DNA of 64,000 bases from positions 362,704 to 426,703 of the forward strand of contig CALKCK010000009.1 in the NCBI GenBank assembly GCA_938083195.1. The letters run 5' to 3'. Positions 17,064 through 26,856 of the stretch are shown here, one piece after another. The notes under the pieces are model-generated. The model was not told the DNA's origin, did no database searches, and saw only the letters and a program-made list of their open reading frames with translations. Source of the stretch: an uncultured Pirellulaceae bacterium (GTDB lineage Bacteria; Planctomycetota; Planctomycetia; Pirellulales; Pirellulaceae). The position numbers were made by a program, and so were the translations under genes. The number at the start of each line of letters is the position of its first letter. Within the stretch, counting starts at the first letter, position 1.

Positions 17064-18404
17064 TTACTGGATAGCCACCAACTTCTCACTTGTACGCACA
17101 AAGATCACTCCGTCGGATATCGCCGGCGTTGCAAAACATGGTTGCCCCATTTTATTTTCGGCCAGCAATTCAAACTCCGGACCTGCCGCCAAAACATAAA
17201 CGGTTCCATTCTCCGATGCACAATAAACTCTACCATCAGCGGCAACCAGCGATGAAATCACGCCAGCCTTTGCACCCAGCCTTTTTTCATATAACGGTTC
17301 GCCTGTCACTGCCTGAAAACAACGTACCACTCCATTGGAATTTCCCAGAAAAAGATAATCACCACAAACAACGGGAGTGGACATATAAGAACCTCCACGC
17401 GGCGTGCTCCAAACAATACCTGCATTGCTTGATTTATCCTCAGTGGGTGAAATATCCCCAGTTGCTTCAGGACGGACAACATAAATTGGCGACAATCCAC
17501 CATGGGCGCTTGTCAAATAAATCCAACCATTAGACTCAAACGGCGTTGGAACCGGGTTGTCTCCTCCACCCCGAATTCGCCAAAATTCCTCACCTGTTTG
17601 AAAGTCATAAGAGACGACCCAGGGCCAACCATTGACGACGACTTGGGTTCTTTCCGCACTCGAGTGAATATAGGGCGTACTCCAATTCCGTTCACAAATA
17701 TTCTCTCGCGAAACTCTCCAAACTTCCTTACCATCCTTAAGATTAAGTAAGACCAAAAACGGCTTAGCGGGGTCATCACAGACCAACGCAATCCGATCGG
17801 AATGGACTGCGGGGGAACTGGCGTAACCCCACCCAATTCCATACTTGCTAACGTTGATCACGCCAAGATCTCGACTCCAACGTAATCCTCCCTCGAAATC
17901 GTAACAGTAGATTCCTTCAGAACCAAAGAAAACGACAACGCAATCTCCGCTAACCACCACGCTGGTATTAGCATGCGTTGCTTTCGCATGCCGAGTAGCT
18001 CGCGGAATACCACGATGGGCTGTTCGCCGCCAAATTTCCTTTCCGGTGTGCTTGTCATAACACAACAGCAACCACGCCTGTTCGCCATTGTCTTCCGCCG
18101 CCTCTGGACGACCGCCAGGCCCAACTTTTAAGGGAGCCTTCCCGTCACTGGCAACGGCCGTTGCTAAAAACAGCCGATCTCCACTGATCACTGGACTCGA
18201 ATGCCCCAAACCTGGCACCTCAACCTGCCAAAGAACCCCTTCCTGCTCTCCGGCCTGGGGGTCAGCGTTCCAGGTTTCCGGAGCCGAACCGGGAGCAACG
18301 CCATTGCCGCAGGGGCCCCGAAACGTTGGCCAGTCCGATTCACCCTGCAATACGCTCCCGATAAAGAAACTGATGGCAACGCATATCATATTTAAAGTAA
18401 GCAT
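17064..18404 (-). CDS. Secreted PQQ-like beta-propeller protein
   Basis: Exported protein with repeated PQQ/BamB-type propeller blades. Examples are GDRLFLATAV, LLCYDKHTGKEIWRRTAH, VVVFFGSEGIYCYDFEGGLRWSRDL, PFLVLLNLKDGKEVWRVS, WVVSYDFQTGEEFWRI and GVVRCFQAVTGEPLYEKRL. The start at 18404 is favoured because AGGA stands seven bases before the ATG and it opens a signal peptide ending near GSVLQGESDWPTFRGP; the open frame extends upstream to 18590 but that part looks untranslated. WPTFRGPxGNG is a frequent opening in planctomycete members, whose role is unknown; most lack the residues that bind PQQ. About 446 residues. It probably forms a pair with the downstream secreted protein. Confidence 0.88.
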   Translation of the reverse strand: MLTLNMICVAISFFIGSVLQGESDWPTFRGPCGNGVAPGSAPETWNADPQAGEQEGVLWQVEVPGLGHSSPVISGDRLFLATAVASDGKAPLKVGPGGRPEAAEDNGEQAWLLLCYDKHTGKEIWRRTAHRGIPRATRHAKATHANTSVVVSGDCVVVFFGSEGIYCYDFEGGLRWSRDLGVINVSKYGIGWGYASSPAVHSDRIALVCDDPAKPFLVLLNLKDGKEVWRVSRENICERNWSTPYIHSSAERTQVVVNGWPWVVSYDFQTGEEFWRIRGGGDNPVPTPFESNGWIYLTSAHGGLSPIYVVRPEATGDISPTEDKSSNAGIVWSTPRGGSYMSTPVVCGDYLFLGNSNGVVRCFQAVTGEPLYEKRLGAKAGVISSLVAADGRVYCASENGTVYVLAAGPEFELLAENKMGQPCFATPAISDGVIFVRTSEKLVAIQ

Positions 18405-18817
18405 CTGAATTCCTGAGCCAAGTACTATGAAGACCCTTATGGCAAGCTTCATTGTTCGAAAGAAAAAGGCATCATAAACCATTTCCAGCAGTAAAACCAA
18501 ATGGTTCATGACGACCCGCTTAAGTTTTGGACGATGCCGATCGACCATCGCCCCATCGCTTAGGGTGCATTGGCCGAACTCAGCATCCACTAAGACAATC
18601 GATGGTCAAAAAAGACGTAATCCCAGCTCTCAACGCACAGTGAATCGTGAACTTCACAGGACTGCAAGCCGATGATTTCAATCGAATCGCGATAAACAAG
18701 CGTCATCAATCACTGATGAGTTTAGTTAGGTTCGTCCTAACAATAAGGAAAATAAATGATTATGATTTAATCAGTCATTCTATTTTTGACCGCAACCATC
18801 GCTATGGAAAAGCAGTA
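18405..18817. other. Divergent intergenic region with two stacked palindromes
   Basis: About 410 bases between the propeller gene (-) and the TPR gene (+). The notable content is two 6-5-6 palindromes at 18725-18773, listed separately. Open frames run into this region from both sides but have no supported start. Confidence 0.6.
18725..18773. promoter_or_regulatory. Candidate operator: two 6-5-6 palindromes
   Basis: GTTAGG-TTCGT-CCTAAC at 18725-18741 and TGATTA-TGATT-TAATCA at 18757-18773. Both have perfect 6-base arms and a 5-base centre, and they start 32 bases apart, that is three helical turns. They lie 45-93 bases before the TPR ATG, where a repressor or activator would bind. The first resembles metal-dependent DtxR-type boxes only loosely. 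Confidence 0.5.
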
Positions 18818-20491
18818 ATGAACATCCGAATTCTCGCGTTACTTGGATTGGCCATTCTTACCAGCGCTTTGTCAATCCTTGGTTCGACAAAACAACCACC
18901 CCCCATCGCTGCCCAAACATCCGAACAAGATTTACTGTTCGAGGGAATGGGTAATCACACAAGAAAAATCTCGACGAAATCGGAAACCACGCAAGCGTAC
19001 TTCAATCAAGCATTAACCTGGGCATTTGCATTTAACCACGATGAAGCGATTCGGTCGCTGATGCAGGCAGCCAAGCAAGACCCGGATTGCCCCATGACTT
19101 GGTGGGGAATTGCGTACTGCGAAGGCCCTAATTACAACAGCCCCATAACGCCTGAACGCTCCAAAGCTGCCTTTTATGCCATGCAGAACGCAACCAGCCG
19201 GATCAAGAACGCTTCTGACGTTGAACGCGCACTAATTGAAGCCCTGTCCAAGCGATACACTTTCCCCGCTGCCGCAGATCGCAAACCGCTCGACCAAGCC
19301 TACGCAGCAGCGATGGGTGAAGTGTGGAAAGCCTTTCCTCAAGATGCCGATGTTGGAACCCTGTATGCCGAGTCATTAATGATGCTGCGACCATGGGAAC
19401 TCTATACGACTGAAGGGGAACCGGTTGAAGACACCGATAAAATTGTTTCGACACTCGAATCGGTGCTTAAGCTGCAACCTGACCACCCAGCTGCAAACCA
19501 CCTTTACGTTCACGCAATGGAACCGAGCCGGACTCCTGAAAAAGCTTTGAAAGCGGCTCACGCTCTGGACGATCTGATTCCCGCGAGTGGACACCTACTC
19601 CACATGCCGTCTCATATCTACGTGCGAACAGGATTGTGGAATGAAGCAATCGAACAAAACATAAAAGCCCTCGACGCCGATCAAAAATATTTGAAACTAT
19701 CTCCTCAGCAGGGGATGCAATACATTTATATGATTCACAATTCGCACATGCTCGCCTATGCCGCGATGATGAGTGGCCGCGAAAAAGAGGCGATGTCTGC
19801 CGCGCGACACATGTGGGAACAAACTCCAGACGCCATTTTAACTAGCATGGGACCATTTTTTGATCGTTGGATGTGCTCTGTTTACGATGTACAAAAACGT
19901 TTTGGCCGGTGGGACGCGATCATAGCTGAACCGGCGCCCCCCGCAACTCTCCTCGTTACCACGGCTATCTGGCGAGCCCACCGCGCTATCGCTTTCGCTG
20001 CAAAAAAAGATTTCGCCAGTGCCGAAATCGAGTACACCAAGTTCCGAATCGCTCGCTCAGCTATTCCCATGGCTACTCTGGAAATGGGCGGGATGGATGA
20101 CCGCTTCTTACAGGTCAGCGACCTTTTCATTCGCGGGGAAATTGCACTTCAAAAAGAAAAATGGGATCTCGCTACCGAACTCCTAACCGATGCAGCGGCC
20201 ATTGAGTCAACGCTTGCCTATGGCGAACCGCCTCAATGGCTACAGCCAATTCGCCATACTCTTGGTGCGGTCTATCTGGCAACCAATCAACATGCAAAAG
20301 CAGAACAATGCTTCCGTGAGGACCTAGATCAATGGCCCAACAATGGCTGGTCTCTGTTCGGTCTTTCAAAAGCACTGCAGGGGCTTGGAAAAACGAAAGC
20401 CGCCAAAGAAGCTTTCGTTGAGTACGAAAAACACTGGGCGAAAGCCGATGCCCCACTCTCAACAAGTTGCAAATGCCTAGAACTTAAATAA
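18818..20491 (+). CDS. Secreted tetratricopeptide-repeat protein
   Basis: TPR protein of 557 residues. The ATG at 18818 is chosen because it starts a signal peptide (NIRILALLGLAILTSALS) and has GGAAAA just upstream; the frame is open back to 18647, but that segment has no domain. The repeat region has A-F-N-H-D-E-A-I type helices near residues 60-80, then the family block NHLYVHAMEPS ... GHLLHMPSHIYVRTGLWNEAI (about 235-285), which marks a group of bacterial TPR proteins of unknown function. C-terminal TPRs lie at about 440-550 (AKAEQCFREDLDQWPNNGWSL). It probably acts as a protein-binding scaffold outside the cytoplasmic membrane. Possible control by the palindromes at 18725-18773. Confidence 0.85.
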   Translation: MNIRILALLGLAILTSALSILGSTKQPPPIAAQTSEQDLLFEGMGNHTRKISTKSETTQAYFNQALTWAFAFNHDEAIRSLMQAAKQDPDCPMTWWGIAYCEGPNYNSPITPERSKAAFYAMQNATSRIKNASDVERALIEALSKRYTFPAAADRKPLDQAYAAAMGEVWKAFPQDADVGTLYAESLMMLRPWELYTTEGEPVEDTDKIVSTLESVLKLQPDHPAANHLYVHAMEPSRTPEKALKAAHALDDLIPASGHLLHMPSHIYVRTGLWNEAIEQNIKALDADQKYLKLSPQQGMQYIYMIHNSHMLAYAAMMSGREKEAMSAARHMWEQTPDAILTSMGPFFDRWMCSVYDVQKRFGRWDAIIAEPAPPATLLVTTAIWRAHRAIAFAAKKDFASAEIEYTKFRIARSAIPMATLEMGGMDDRFLQVSDLFIRGEIALQKEKWDLATELLTDAAAIESTLAYGEPPQWLQPIRHTLGAVYLATNQHAKAEQCFREDLDQWPNNGWSLFGLSKALQGLGKTKAAKEAFVEYEKHWAKADAPLSTSCKCLELK

Positions 20492-20634
20492 CGATTATCA
20501 GCCGAGGATAGGTGCCAAAGTTTTAAAGCCAAATGAAACGAACGCGATTAAGTCAGCAAGCTTGACTCAACGGACCTAAGGCCAACCGACCTCATGGACC
20601 AAAATTCTTCAGAGAAAGGATGTTGGTCGAGCGT

Positions 20635-22308
20635 TCAAAAAGATCTAATTGTCTGATAGAACGGAATTGAGAAACCTATCAACAGGCAAACGCCCAGTAG
20701 CGTCATTACCGCAGATCGCCAACCGAACTTTCGAGAAATCAAGAAACCAAAAGCCAGCGGCATCAGTGGGTACAACAATAAATTTAACAGGCCCCACTTG
20801 GTACTAAAACGAAAACCAGCAATGCTGGACCAGACCCAGGCAATGAAATTTAAGAAACCTGCAACCGCGACCGCCAGTCCCCAGCCGATCATTCTAAATA
20901 TTAATTTTGAGTCAACGCCTAAATTGAAATCATTCGTTTGGCCTTTCGATTTCCCTGACAGCTGATCTCGAATCGACTCATGTCTCTCACGGACAAAATA
21001 CTTTAACGGATATCCAGTTCCGTCAGAATTCTTACCAAAGATCGCAGCATCCATTCTTAACTTGGGTCCTTCAGCGAGATTTGGCCCGACAAAAGCTGCC
21101 ATTCCATCCACCTGATCAAGCCATTTCTGTTGCTCGAAAACCGAATCTAAAAGCTGGCCGACTCTTGTCAGATAAGCCTGTCTAATCTCGGGCATCTCCA
21201 ACACCCGCTCAATCAGACGATTTTTACCAACGCCAATCTGTGGCTGATTGATACTGTGTTGCAACCGTGATTCAGGCGTTCCAATTATTTCAAGTGCACC
21301 AAAAGAGTGATCCAAGTCCCAAGGTATTAACAATATCTTATTCGTCTCCGGACTGAGGTAAGCATAATAGTTCTGACTCCCGCCGAGAAAACTGTCTAGA
21401 TTAGACAAGATGGCATTCACAGCTAAAAATGACAAGAAATTATCTAAGTCTAAATACTCTTCAATTTGAGAGTTGAATTCCTCTCGGTCACCCATGTGAA
21501 TTAACTTGGCAAATTCGATGAGCCGCCGCTGTTGTTCCGGACTCGATTTGGTCTTGGGATTATAAAACGACTTGTAGTCATCCCACGATTCACCCAAATA
21601 AGGAAACGCGGTGAAAGCACTCGGCTTAACCAGCAACCCATTGGACTCCCCAAAGGAACGCTTTAGGAATTCATCATCGACTTGCTCAACCACCAAATAC
21701 AAACCTCGCTGCTCCACCTCACCCGCGATATCGGTCGCTATCGAAGCCCATCCAGTCAGCGGACAAGCAACGCCAACCTCACGAAACAGTTGATACGAAA
21801 TAGCCTCGCGAAGCATCGATGGGTCAGCTGCACAATTCTGCAAATTTACTTTTGTTAAACCTTGGAAGTTTAAATCATCCTGATACTCATTAAAGTCAAT
21901 CTTAAAAGAGTACTTGTTGAACCCCCGCCCAATTAAAAAGCTTCCGTTTCCTTTGTATCGCACACCTACATTGGAAATCTGCTCGCTATCGATTTCCACA
22001 TCTGCCTTGCCGTATTGATGATTCAAACCAAGATAGCCACCCAATCCAGGTCGGCTTTCTTCACCTGCACGGAACTCCTTCCTCTGACCTGCATCCGAAA
22101 TGACTTTGCCAAATGCACGGCCAACATCCCAGTCGAGATCTTTCGATGGCTGCAACTTAGCCCACTCTTCTTCGGTAAATCGCAAAGTAATTTCCGAGGC
22201 CCGATTAGATCGAAAAAGAGGGTTGGGCTCCTCCATTAACTGGGCAGCGACGCTGAACGGTGCGATTCCAAAAGAAAGGATCAGACAATACAAAAAATGA
22301 AAATTCAT
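20635..22308 (-). CDS. CotH kinase family protein with C-terminal membrane helices
   Basis: Exported CotH-like protein kinase of 557 residues. A signal peptide (about 1-22) precedes the CotH domain (about 35-400). Family landmarks are the strand VGVRYKGNGSF, the FKIDFNEY pattern near residue 135, and PWDLDHSFG near 327, where Asp residues of the kinase-like site lie. Bacterial CotH phosphorylates spore coat proteins in Bacillus; in planctomycetes the substrate is unknown. Unlike many relatives, this one ends with three hydrophobic segments (about 463-490, 497-518 and 527-550), which suggests a membrane-anchored enzyme. It lies on the same strand as the chagasin-domain gene but 161 bases downstream of it. 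Confidence 0.87.
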   Translation of the reverse strand: MNFHFLYCLILSFGIAPFSVAAQLMEEPNPLFRSNRASEITLRFTEEEWAKLQPSKDLDWDVGRAFGKVISDAGQRKEFRAGEESRPGLGGYLGLNHQYGKADVEIDSEQISNVGVRYKGNGSFLIGRGFNKYSFKIDFNEYQDDLNFQGLTKVNLQNCAADPSMLREAISYQLFREVGVACPLTGWASIATDIAGEVEQRGLYLVVEQVDDEFLKRSFGESNGLLVKPSAFTAFPYLGESWDDYKSFYNPKTKSSPEQQRRLIEFAKLIHMGDREEFNSQIEEYLDLDNFLSFLAVNAILSNLDSFLGGSQNYYAYLSPETNKILLIPWDLDHSFGALEIIGTPESRLQHSINQPQIGVGKNRLIERVLEMPEIRQAYLTRVGQLLDSVFEQQKWLDQVDGMAAFVGPNLAEGPKLRMDAAIFGKNSDGTGYPLKYFVRERHESIRDQLSGKSKGQTNDFNLGVDSKLIFRMIGWGLAVAVAGFLNFIAWVWSSIAGFRFSTKWGLLNLLLYPLMPLAFGFLISRKFGWRSAVMTLLGVCLLIGFSIPFYQTIRSF

Positions 22309-22469
22309 AAATGACCAACTTAACTCGATACAAACTTGCGAGAGAAATTGTTCACCTGCGAACGGCCGAGGTCAACTCGCCGCTTGTATCAATCTGTATC
22401 CAATCCCATTTTAGAAAAAGTAAGCCGATTCCTTGAATCAATGCGAGAAATTGGCCTCGGGCAGTAAGA

Positions 22470-23552
22470 CTATTTCTTGTTTTTTGATTTTTCGTCACGA
22501 GCCAGATTCTCGGAGATCCACTTCACCAACGTGCCACTTCCTTGGCCATACCCTCCAGGAAGTGGCCGCAGATCTCTCGTCTGCAATTTCGGAGGAGCCC
22601 CCCAATGTTCTGGATAAGGCTTACCGTTGGGTGACTTGAAAATTGGTTTGTTGGTTTTCTTCGCACCCTTCTCTTCAGCTTTTTTAATCTGAAGTGTTAC
22701 CTGAAATTGCTTGACTGCGGGCTTGTCCTCAAATGTCCTCAAATACCCAAGCTTGATCTCTGAATTCCCCACTTGAGTTGTCATAAAACTTGCCGTCGAA
22801 ACTCCGCCGCTACCAATGGCCCCTTCCGAGGCCGCGTATTTGACATCTCCCATTAAACGAATGGCGCTTGACTTACTCTGATCCACCCACGTGTATCCGG
22901 TCGTCGGATTGCTGTCGAGTTGGATTTGTATTTTCTGGCCCAATGTAACTGTGATCGTTTTACCATTGTCTTTACTGGTCAAACTAACCACTTTTTTTCG
23001 CTTCGCCGCGGCACCACCTCCGGACTTGGGTAACTTGATACTAGTAATCGACATTCCATTTTTTGGAGCATCGTCAGCAATGCGAGTATCGACAATGAAA
23101 CACGCTACCAAAAGGCCGCGAGGGTTTGTTTTTACAAAACGACGCTCGGATGGCTCCAGTTCTTTAGAAGCGACTTTGATTGCGGATTCATAAAGCTGAT
23201 CCAGTGTCTTGGCTCGTGCCCCGCTCGAATGTTTCCCAATCTGATCGCCCTCTTCTTTCCATTTATCAAAAGGCGATTCACCAATGGGATTTTCTGCTAC
23301 AGCGATCGGACGAAACGTCCGACGAACTACCTTGCCATCCTTCACAAAAATTCTCGTCTCATGTCCGTACTCAATAAAACTTGACCAAAGAACCTTGTAG
23401 GAATAGGTATTACCGACATCCGCTTTTGCTGTTTCCCATTTTGCCAAACTATCTTTGACTTTTTCGAGATCACTCGAATCTTGGGAACCTGCATTTGCCG
23501 TCAATGCTAACAACGCCAACGTACAACAAAAAACAATCACTCGAAGAGCCAT
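22470..23552 (-). CDS. Secreted protein with chagasin-type cysteine protease inhibitor domain
   Basis: Exported protein of 360 residues with signal peptide 1-22. The first part (about 25-165) resembles small secreted domains with an AKWETAKADVGNTYSYKV start (DUF6174-like, tentative). Residues about 188-292 form a chagasin/inhibitor I42 domain. NPTTGYTW at 215-222 is the hallmark inhibitory loop, followed by GSGGVSTASFMT and LGYLRTFEDKPAVKQFQVTLQI. Chagasin-family proteins block papain-like cysteine proteases. The basic C-terminal 60 residues are low complexity. No cysteine protease gene is nearby, so the target is unknown. Confidence 0.85.
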   Translation of the reverse strand: MALRVIVFCCTLALLALTANAGSQDSSDLEKVKDSLAKWETAKADVGNTYSYKVLWSSFIEYGHETRIFVKDGKVVRRTFRPIAVAENPIGESPFDKWKEEGDQIGKHSSGARAKTLDQLYESAIKVASKELEPSERRFVKTNPRGLLVACFIVDTRIADDAPKNGMSITSIKLPKSGGGAAAKRKKVVSLTSKDNGKTITVTLGQKIQIQLDSNPTTGYTWVDQSKSSAIRLMGDVKYAASEGAIGSGGVSTASFMTTQVGNSEIKLGYLRTFEDKPAVKQFQVTLQIKKAEEKGAKKTNKPIFKSPNGKPYPEHWGAPPKLQTRDLRPLPGGYGQGSGTLVKWISENLARDEKSKNKK

Positions 23553-23818
23553 AACAATCTCACGCAGAGGTTAAAACTTACAAACTAACTTAGGGACACC
23601 TAATAAGATAACAGAGTTCCACAAATTCACGAATGGTTCACCGAAAAACAATTCTCCTCAAAACCACCTTGTCCCAAACTTGAGTTTTAAAGCGAGAGTA
23701 GGCTAAGCAACACGCGGAAATTGGCAAATGGATAAAAACAAGACTAGCTACAATCATTTTTGGTAGCTTATTGAATGAACTTACCCCCGAAACAAATGAA
23801 ATTTACAGTGAGTCAGCA

Positions 23819-24928
23819 ATGCCGCAGCCGATATCCAATCACCTCTTTTCAATCTGCACCTGTTGTTTCGTCTGCGTGGCATTGGCTCCGCCGATCCAAC
23901 CTGCAATGGCCCAAAACTCCGATGCCCCGTTGATCAAAGCTGTCGCGGACATTCACTATCTCCCTTCAAAAATTGCATTTGGTTCGTGTAGCAATCAAAA
24001 TAAACCACAACCTATTCTCGAGACGGTCGTTAAGCAAAAACCAGACCTCTTTATCTACCTTGGTGATAACATCTACGGCGACACCAAGGACATGAATATC
24101 CTTGCCCAAAAATACAAAAAACTTGGCAGCAAAAAAGAATTCCAGAATTTACGAGCCAAGACAACCGTTCTTTCAACTTGGGATGACCATGATTACGGTT
24201 GGAATGACGCTGGGAAGGAATACCCTTTCAAAGAGGCATCCAAAGAGCTCTTCATGGATTTCTGGAAGGTACCTCTGAGCAGCCCGCGCCGAAAACACCC
24301 CGGCATTTACGGTGCACACACCTTCTCGGACGGTAAGAAAACGCTTCAGGTGATTCTGCTCGACACACGTACTTTTCGAGATCCGCTGAAACGGAATTCC
24401 AAAACTAATAATTTGGACGGCAAATTCAAAAATGCTTACCAACCGGACACCACCAATAAAACCATCCTGGGCGACGCACAATGGCAGTGGCTTGAGAACA
24501 CATTGAAACAGAATGCCGATCTAAGAATCATCTGTTCGTCCATTCAATTCGGACACGAATATAATGGTTGGGAATCATGGACTAACTTTCCCAACGAGCA
24601 AAACAAAATGGCCGAATTAATAAGAAAAACAAAAGCCGGGGGCGTCGTCTTTGTGTCAGGAGATGTCCACTGGGGTGAAATTTCAAAGAGAAATTTCGAC
24701 GATCTCTATCCGATTTACGATGTTACCGCCAGCGGCATCACCGAAGACTGGCACAACCTTGAGCCTAATCGATATCGCGTAAAACAAGCCTTCCGAGACA
24801 ATCATTTTGGCATGATCGAGATCGACTGGGAAAAGAAAACCCCTGAAGCAATGATGCAAATCTTAGATGTCAACGGGAAACCAATGATTCGCCACTCCGT
24901 TCCATTGAATAAACTCCAATTCAATTAA
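23819..24928 (+). CDS. PhoD-like metallophosphatase, secreted
   Basis: Alkaline phosphatase D-type enzyme of the calcineurin-like superfamily, likely to hydrolyse phosphomono- or diesters outside the cytoplasm. The ATG at 23819 opens a Cys-rich signal peptide ending near IQPAMAQ; a TTG at 23771 would add 16 polar residues. Metal-binding motifs in order are FGSC, YLGDNIYGD, TWDDHDYGWND and VFVSGDVHWGE. After the second motif the chain keeps PhoD landmarks such as RKHPGIYGAHTF and ILLDTRTFRDP. Length of 369 residues is that of the short PhoD group lacking the N-terminal Fn3-like domain. It stands alone, with 265 bases before and 244 after. Confidence 0.88.
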   Translation: MPQPISNHLFSICTCCFVCVALAPPIQPAMAQNSDAPLIKAVADIHYLPSKIAFGSCSNQNKPQPILETVVKQKPDLFIYLGDNIYGDTKDMNILAQKYKKLGSKKEFQNLRAKTTVLSTWDDHDYGWNDAGKEYPFKEASKELFMDFWKVPLSSPRRKHPGIYGAHTFSDGKKTLQVILLDTRTFRDPLKRNSKTNNLDGKFKNAYQPDTTNKTILGDAQWQWLENTLKQNADLRIICSSIQFGHEYNGWESWTNFPNEQNKMAELIRKTKAGGVVFVSGDVHWGEISKRNFDDLYPIYDVTASGITEDWHNLEPNRYRVKQAFRDNHFGMIEIDWEKKTPEAMMQILDVNGKPMIRHSVPLNKLQFN

Positions 24929-25172
24929 AAACCCACAAGCCGGTAACGGTTTGTATCAAAACTGAAGCGGTGTGCCCTGGCAAACAAAAATCAATGTCCA
25001 CGATTGGCGGCTTGGCTTGGTAATTATTGACGGCAGGAAAAGTAGACCGATGGTTGATTTTCTTTAATTCTTCATCGAACCCCTAGTCCACTCCGACGAA
25101 ACTACTGTTTCAAACACCCAGTCCGCTTCCTTAATTTTTATCTTTCAACAAACAGAGACAGCTCAAAAAACC

Positions 25173-25673
25173 ATGAATTCCAAAATCAAATATCTTCTTG
25201 TTATCTGCCTATTCTTCACAGCATCAAATTCATTTGCAGAGGACAACCTCGCTGAGATTCTCCGCAAATCGAAATGGGATGGTATTATTGGAACCTGGGT
25301 GGATGCTGGCACCCAAGGGGATGCCTTAAAAACTACTTTTGCGTGGAAACTAAAAAACCGCGTTATTGAAAACACGACTCAGCAAGGCAAAGAGAAACAA
25401 GACGTCTCGTTGATTGGCGTTAACGCCAAGACAGGCCTAGTCTTCAACATGAGCGCGAGCAGTGATGGTAGTTCCTCCCTTGGTGAATGGAAATTTTCAA
25501 ATTCAGGAGAGGCAAGTCTGGGAGTTGCTTACACCGCCGGAACAGGCCAGGAGGGCTTGATCAACATCCGTTATCGCTTCGTTAATAAAGATACGATGGT
25601 AATGACTATCGAACTTCCACAACCAGTCACGGTCCAATTGATTCGCGTCAAAGACAAATCTCCTGACCGATAA
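25173..25673 (+). CDS. Small secreted protein, lipocalin-like (DUF1579-like)
   Basis: Exported protein of 166 residues with a clear signal peptide (about 1-22, YLLVICLFFTASNSFA). The rest is mostly beta with GIIGTWVDAG near residue 38, followed by LKTTFAWKLKNRVIENTT and strands to the end. This pattern resembles small lipocalin-like domains that hold DUF1579, but I would not assign a ligand. No operon partner; the next gene is convergent. Confidence 0.6.
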   Translation: MNSKIKYLLVICLFFTASNSFAEDNLAEILRKSKWDGIIGTWVDAGTQGDALKTTFAWKLKNRVIENTTQQGKEKQDVSLIGVNAKTGLVFNMSASSDGSSSLGEWKFSNSGEASLGVAYTAGTGQEGLINIRYRFVNKDTMVMTIELPQPVTVQLIRVKDKSPDR

Positions 25674-25840
25674 ACTGCATTGAAAACATAACGATCGACC
25701 ATTTGCTTTTGATCAACGATAGTAATCAGCTTAAACCTGCGGTTCTATCAATCAGTAAATGGCCAGACCGTTGGACCGATTATATCACCGCGCATTGCAG
25801 GCTTGTGCTTCGATTTTCACCATTGCGATTCTGACGCACG

Positions 25841-25878
25841 AAAAAAGGGGAAGCCGGATTTAAAATCCACCTTCCCCT
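25841..25878 (-). terminator. Rho-independent terminator of the DUF1559 gene
   Basis: On the minus strand the stem AGGGGAAG/CTTCCCCT, extended by ATTTTAAAT-type inner pairing, is followed by TTTTTT. It lies 55 bases after the stop of the His/Asp-rich DUF1559 gene. Confidence 0.85.
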
Positions 25879-25932
25879 GCATCCAAGCTCAAAATTTGCT
25901 TGTAAGGAATTGAAAATAGTCAGCCAGAAACT

Positions 25933-26856
25933 CTAGTCCTCGATCGAAACGACCTCGGCACCCGAACGGGTAGCGAGTTGCTGGAAAACAACTTCGTTAA
26001 TCGACTGAGTAACAAAATGGGTTGAGCCATCGGCCAGAGTTACGTTAATGCCCTGAGGATGGTAACTTCGGAAATCTTCAAAGTGGCCACCGGGATCGTT
26101 GGGAGCATGATCCGCCGCTCCAACAATTCGAGCGAAAGGTTCGTCGACCTCAGGAACCATACCGACCCATGAAATTTTACCAAGGAGATTTATTCGCTCA
26201 CCGACCATCAGTGTATTGCTGGTTCCGTCTGTGATGTCTCCCATTTTGACAACGCTGTTTCCATAAAAAAGTCCATTGCCTTTTAATGGGCTGTCTTCGA
26301 TTTCCGAACTCCCAAACACACCCGAATAATTACTACGCCCCACCATTAATTCATCGTGATCATGATCGTCGTCCGAACTCGGTGGCTGGTCATGCAAATC
26401 GTGATCATCATGGTCGTCATGATCATGCTCAATATGCTCGTCAAGATTAACCACGGGTAAATCTATTTCGGAAGGACATTGGTATGCCGGGACGACTGTT
26501 TCAATTGTATGAATGTGAGCAGCATCATCGATGGCAACATTGAAATCAATTTGATTGTAAAGATTGTTCTGCTCCATAAAGGGCAGGATATAAGCTGACC
26601 ATCCCCAACCCGGTTCATCATCCGCAATTAACGGATTGCCTGTTTTCCATCCCGGTGGAAGCGTCTGGAAAGCGCTTTCATAATTCATGATCGCGAGACC
26701 CTGCTGACGGCTATTGTTTGCACAGGAAATTCGTCTGGCAGCCTCACGTACTTGCTGTACCGCTGGAAGCAGCATGCCAATTAAAATACCAATAATTGCA
26801 ATGACAACCAGTAACTCAACGAGCGTAAATCCGCTCTTCTTATTTTTATAATTCAT
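25933..26856 (-). CDS. DUF1559 pseudopilin-like protein with His/Asp-rich insertion
   Basis: Typical planctomycete DUF1559 protein. The type IV pilin-like leader GFTLVELLVVIAIIGILIG starts at residue 9, where prepilin peptidase would cut after Gly9. The conserved LLPAVQQVREAARRISCANN follows, and the C-terminal H-x-D-G region is LADGSTHFV. Residues 139-169 are an unusual insert of repeated His and Asp (HDHDDHDDHDLHD, then DDDHDHDE) with eight histidines. It sits between the cysteine at 127 and the family block RSNYSGVFG. Such stretches bind Zn, Ni, Co or Cu in other proteins. The gene is followed by a terminator and preceded, on the same strand, by a His/Cys-rich small protein, so a joint metal role is inferred. 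Confidence 0.92.
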   Translation of the reverse strand: MNYKNKKSGFTLVELLVVIAIIGILIGMLLPAVQQVREAARRISCANNSRQQGLAIMNYESAFQTLPPGWKTGNPLIADDEPGWGWSAYILPFMEQNNLYNQIDFNVAIDDAAHIHTIETVVPAYQCPSEIDLPVVNLDEHIEHDHDDHDDHDLHDQPPSSDDDHDHDELMVGRSNYSGVFGSSEIEDSPLKGNGLFYGNSVVKMGDITDGTSNTLMVGERINLLGKISWVGMVPEVDEPFARIVGAADHAPNDPGGHFEDFRSYHPQGINVTLADGSTHFVTQSINEVVFQQLATRSGAEVVSIED

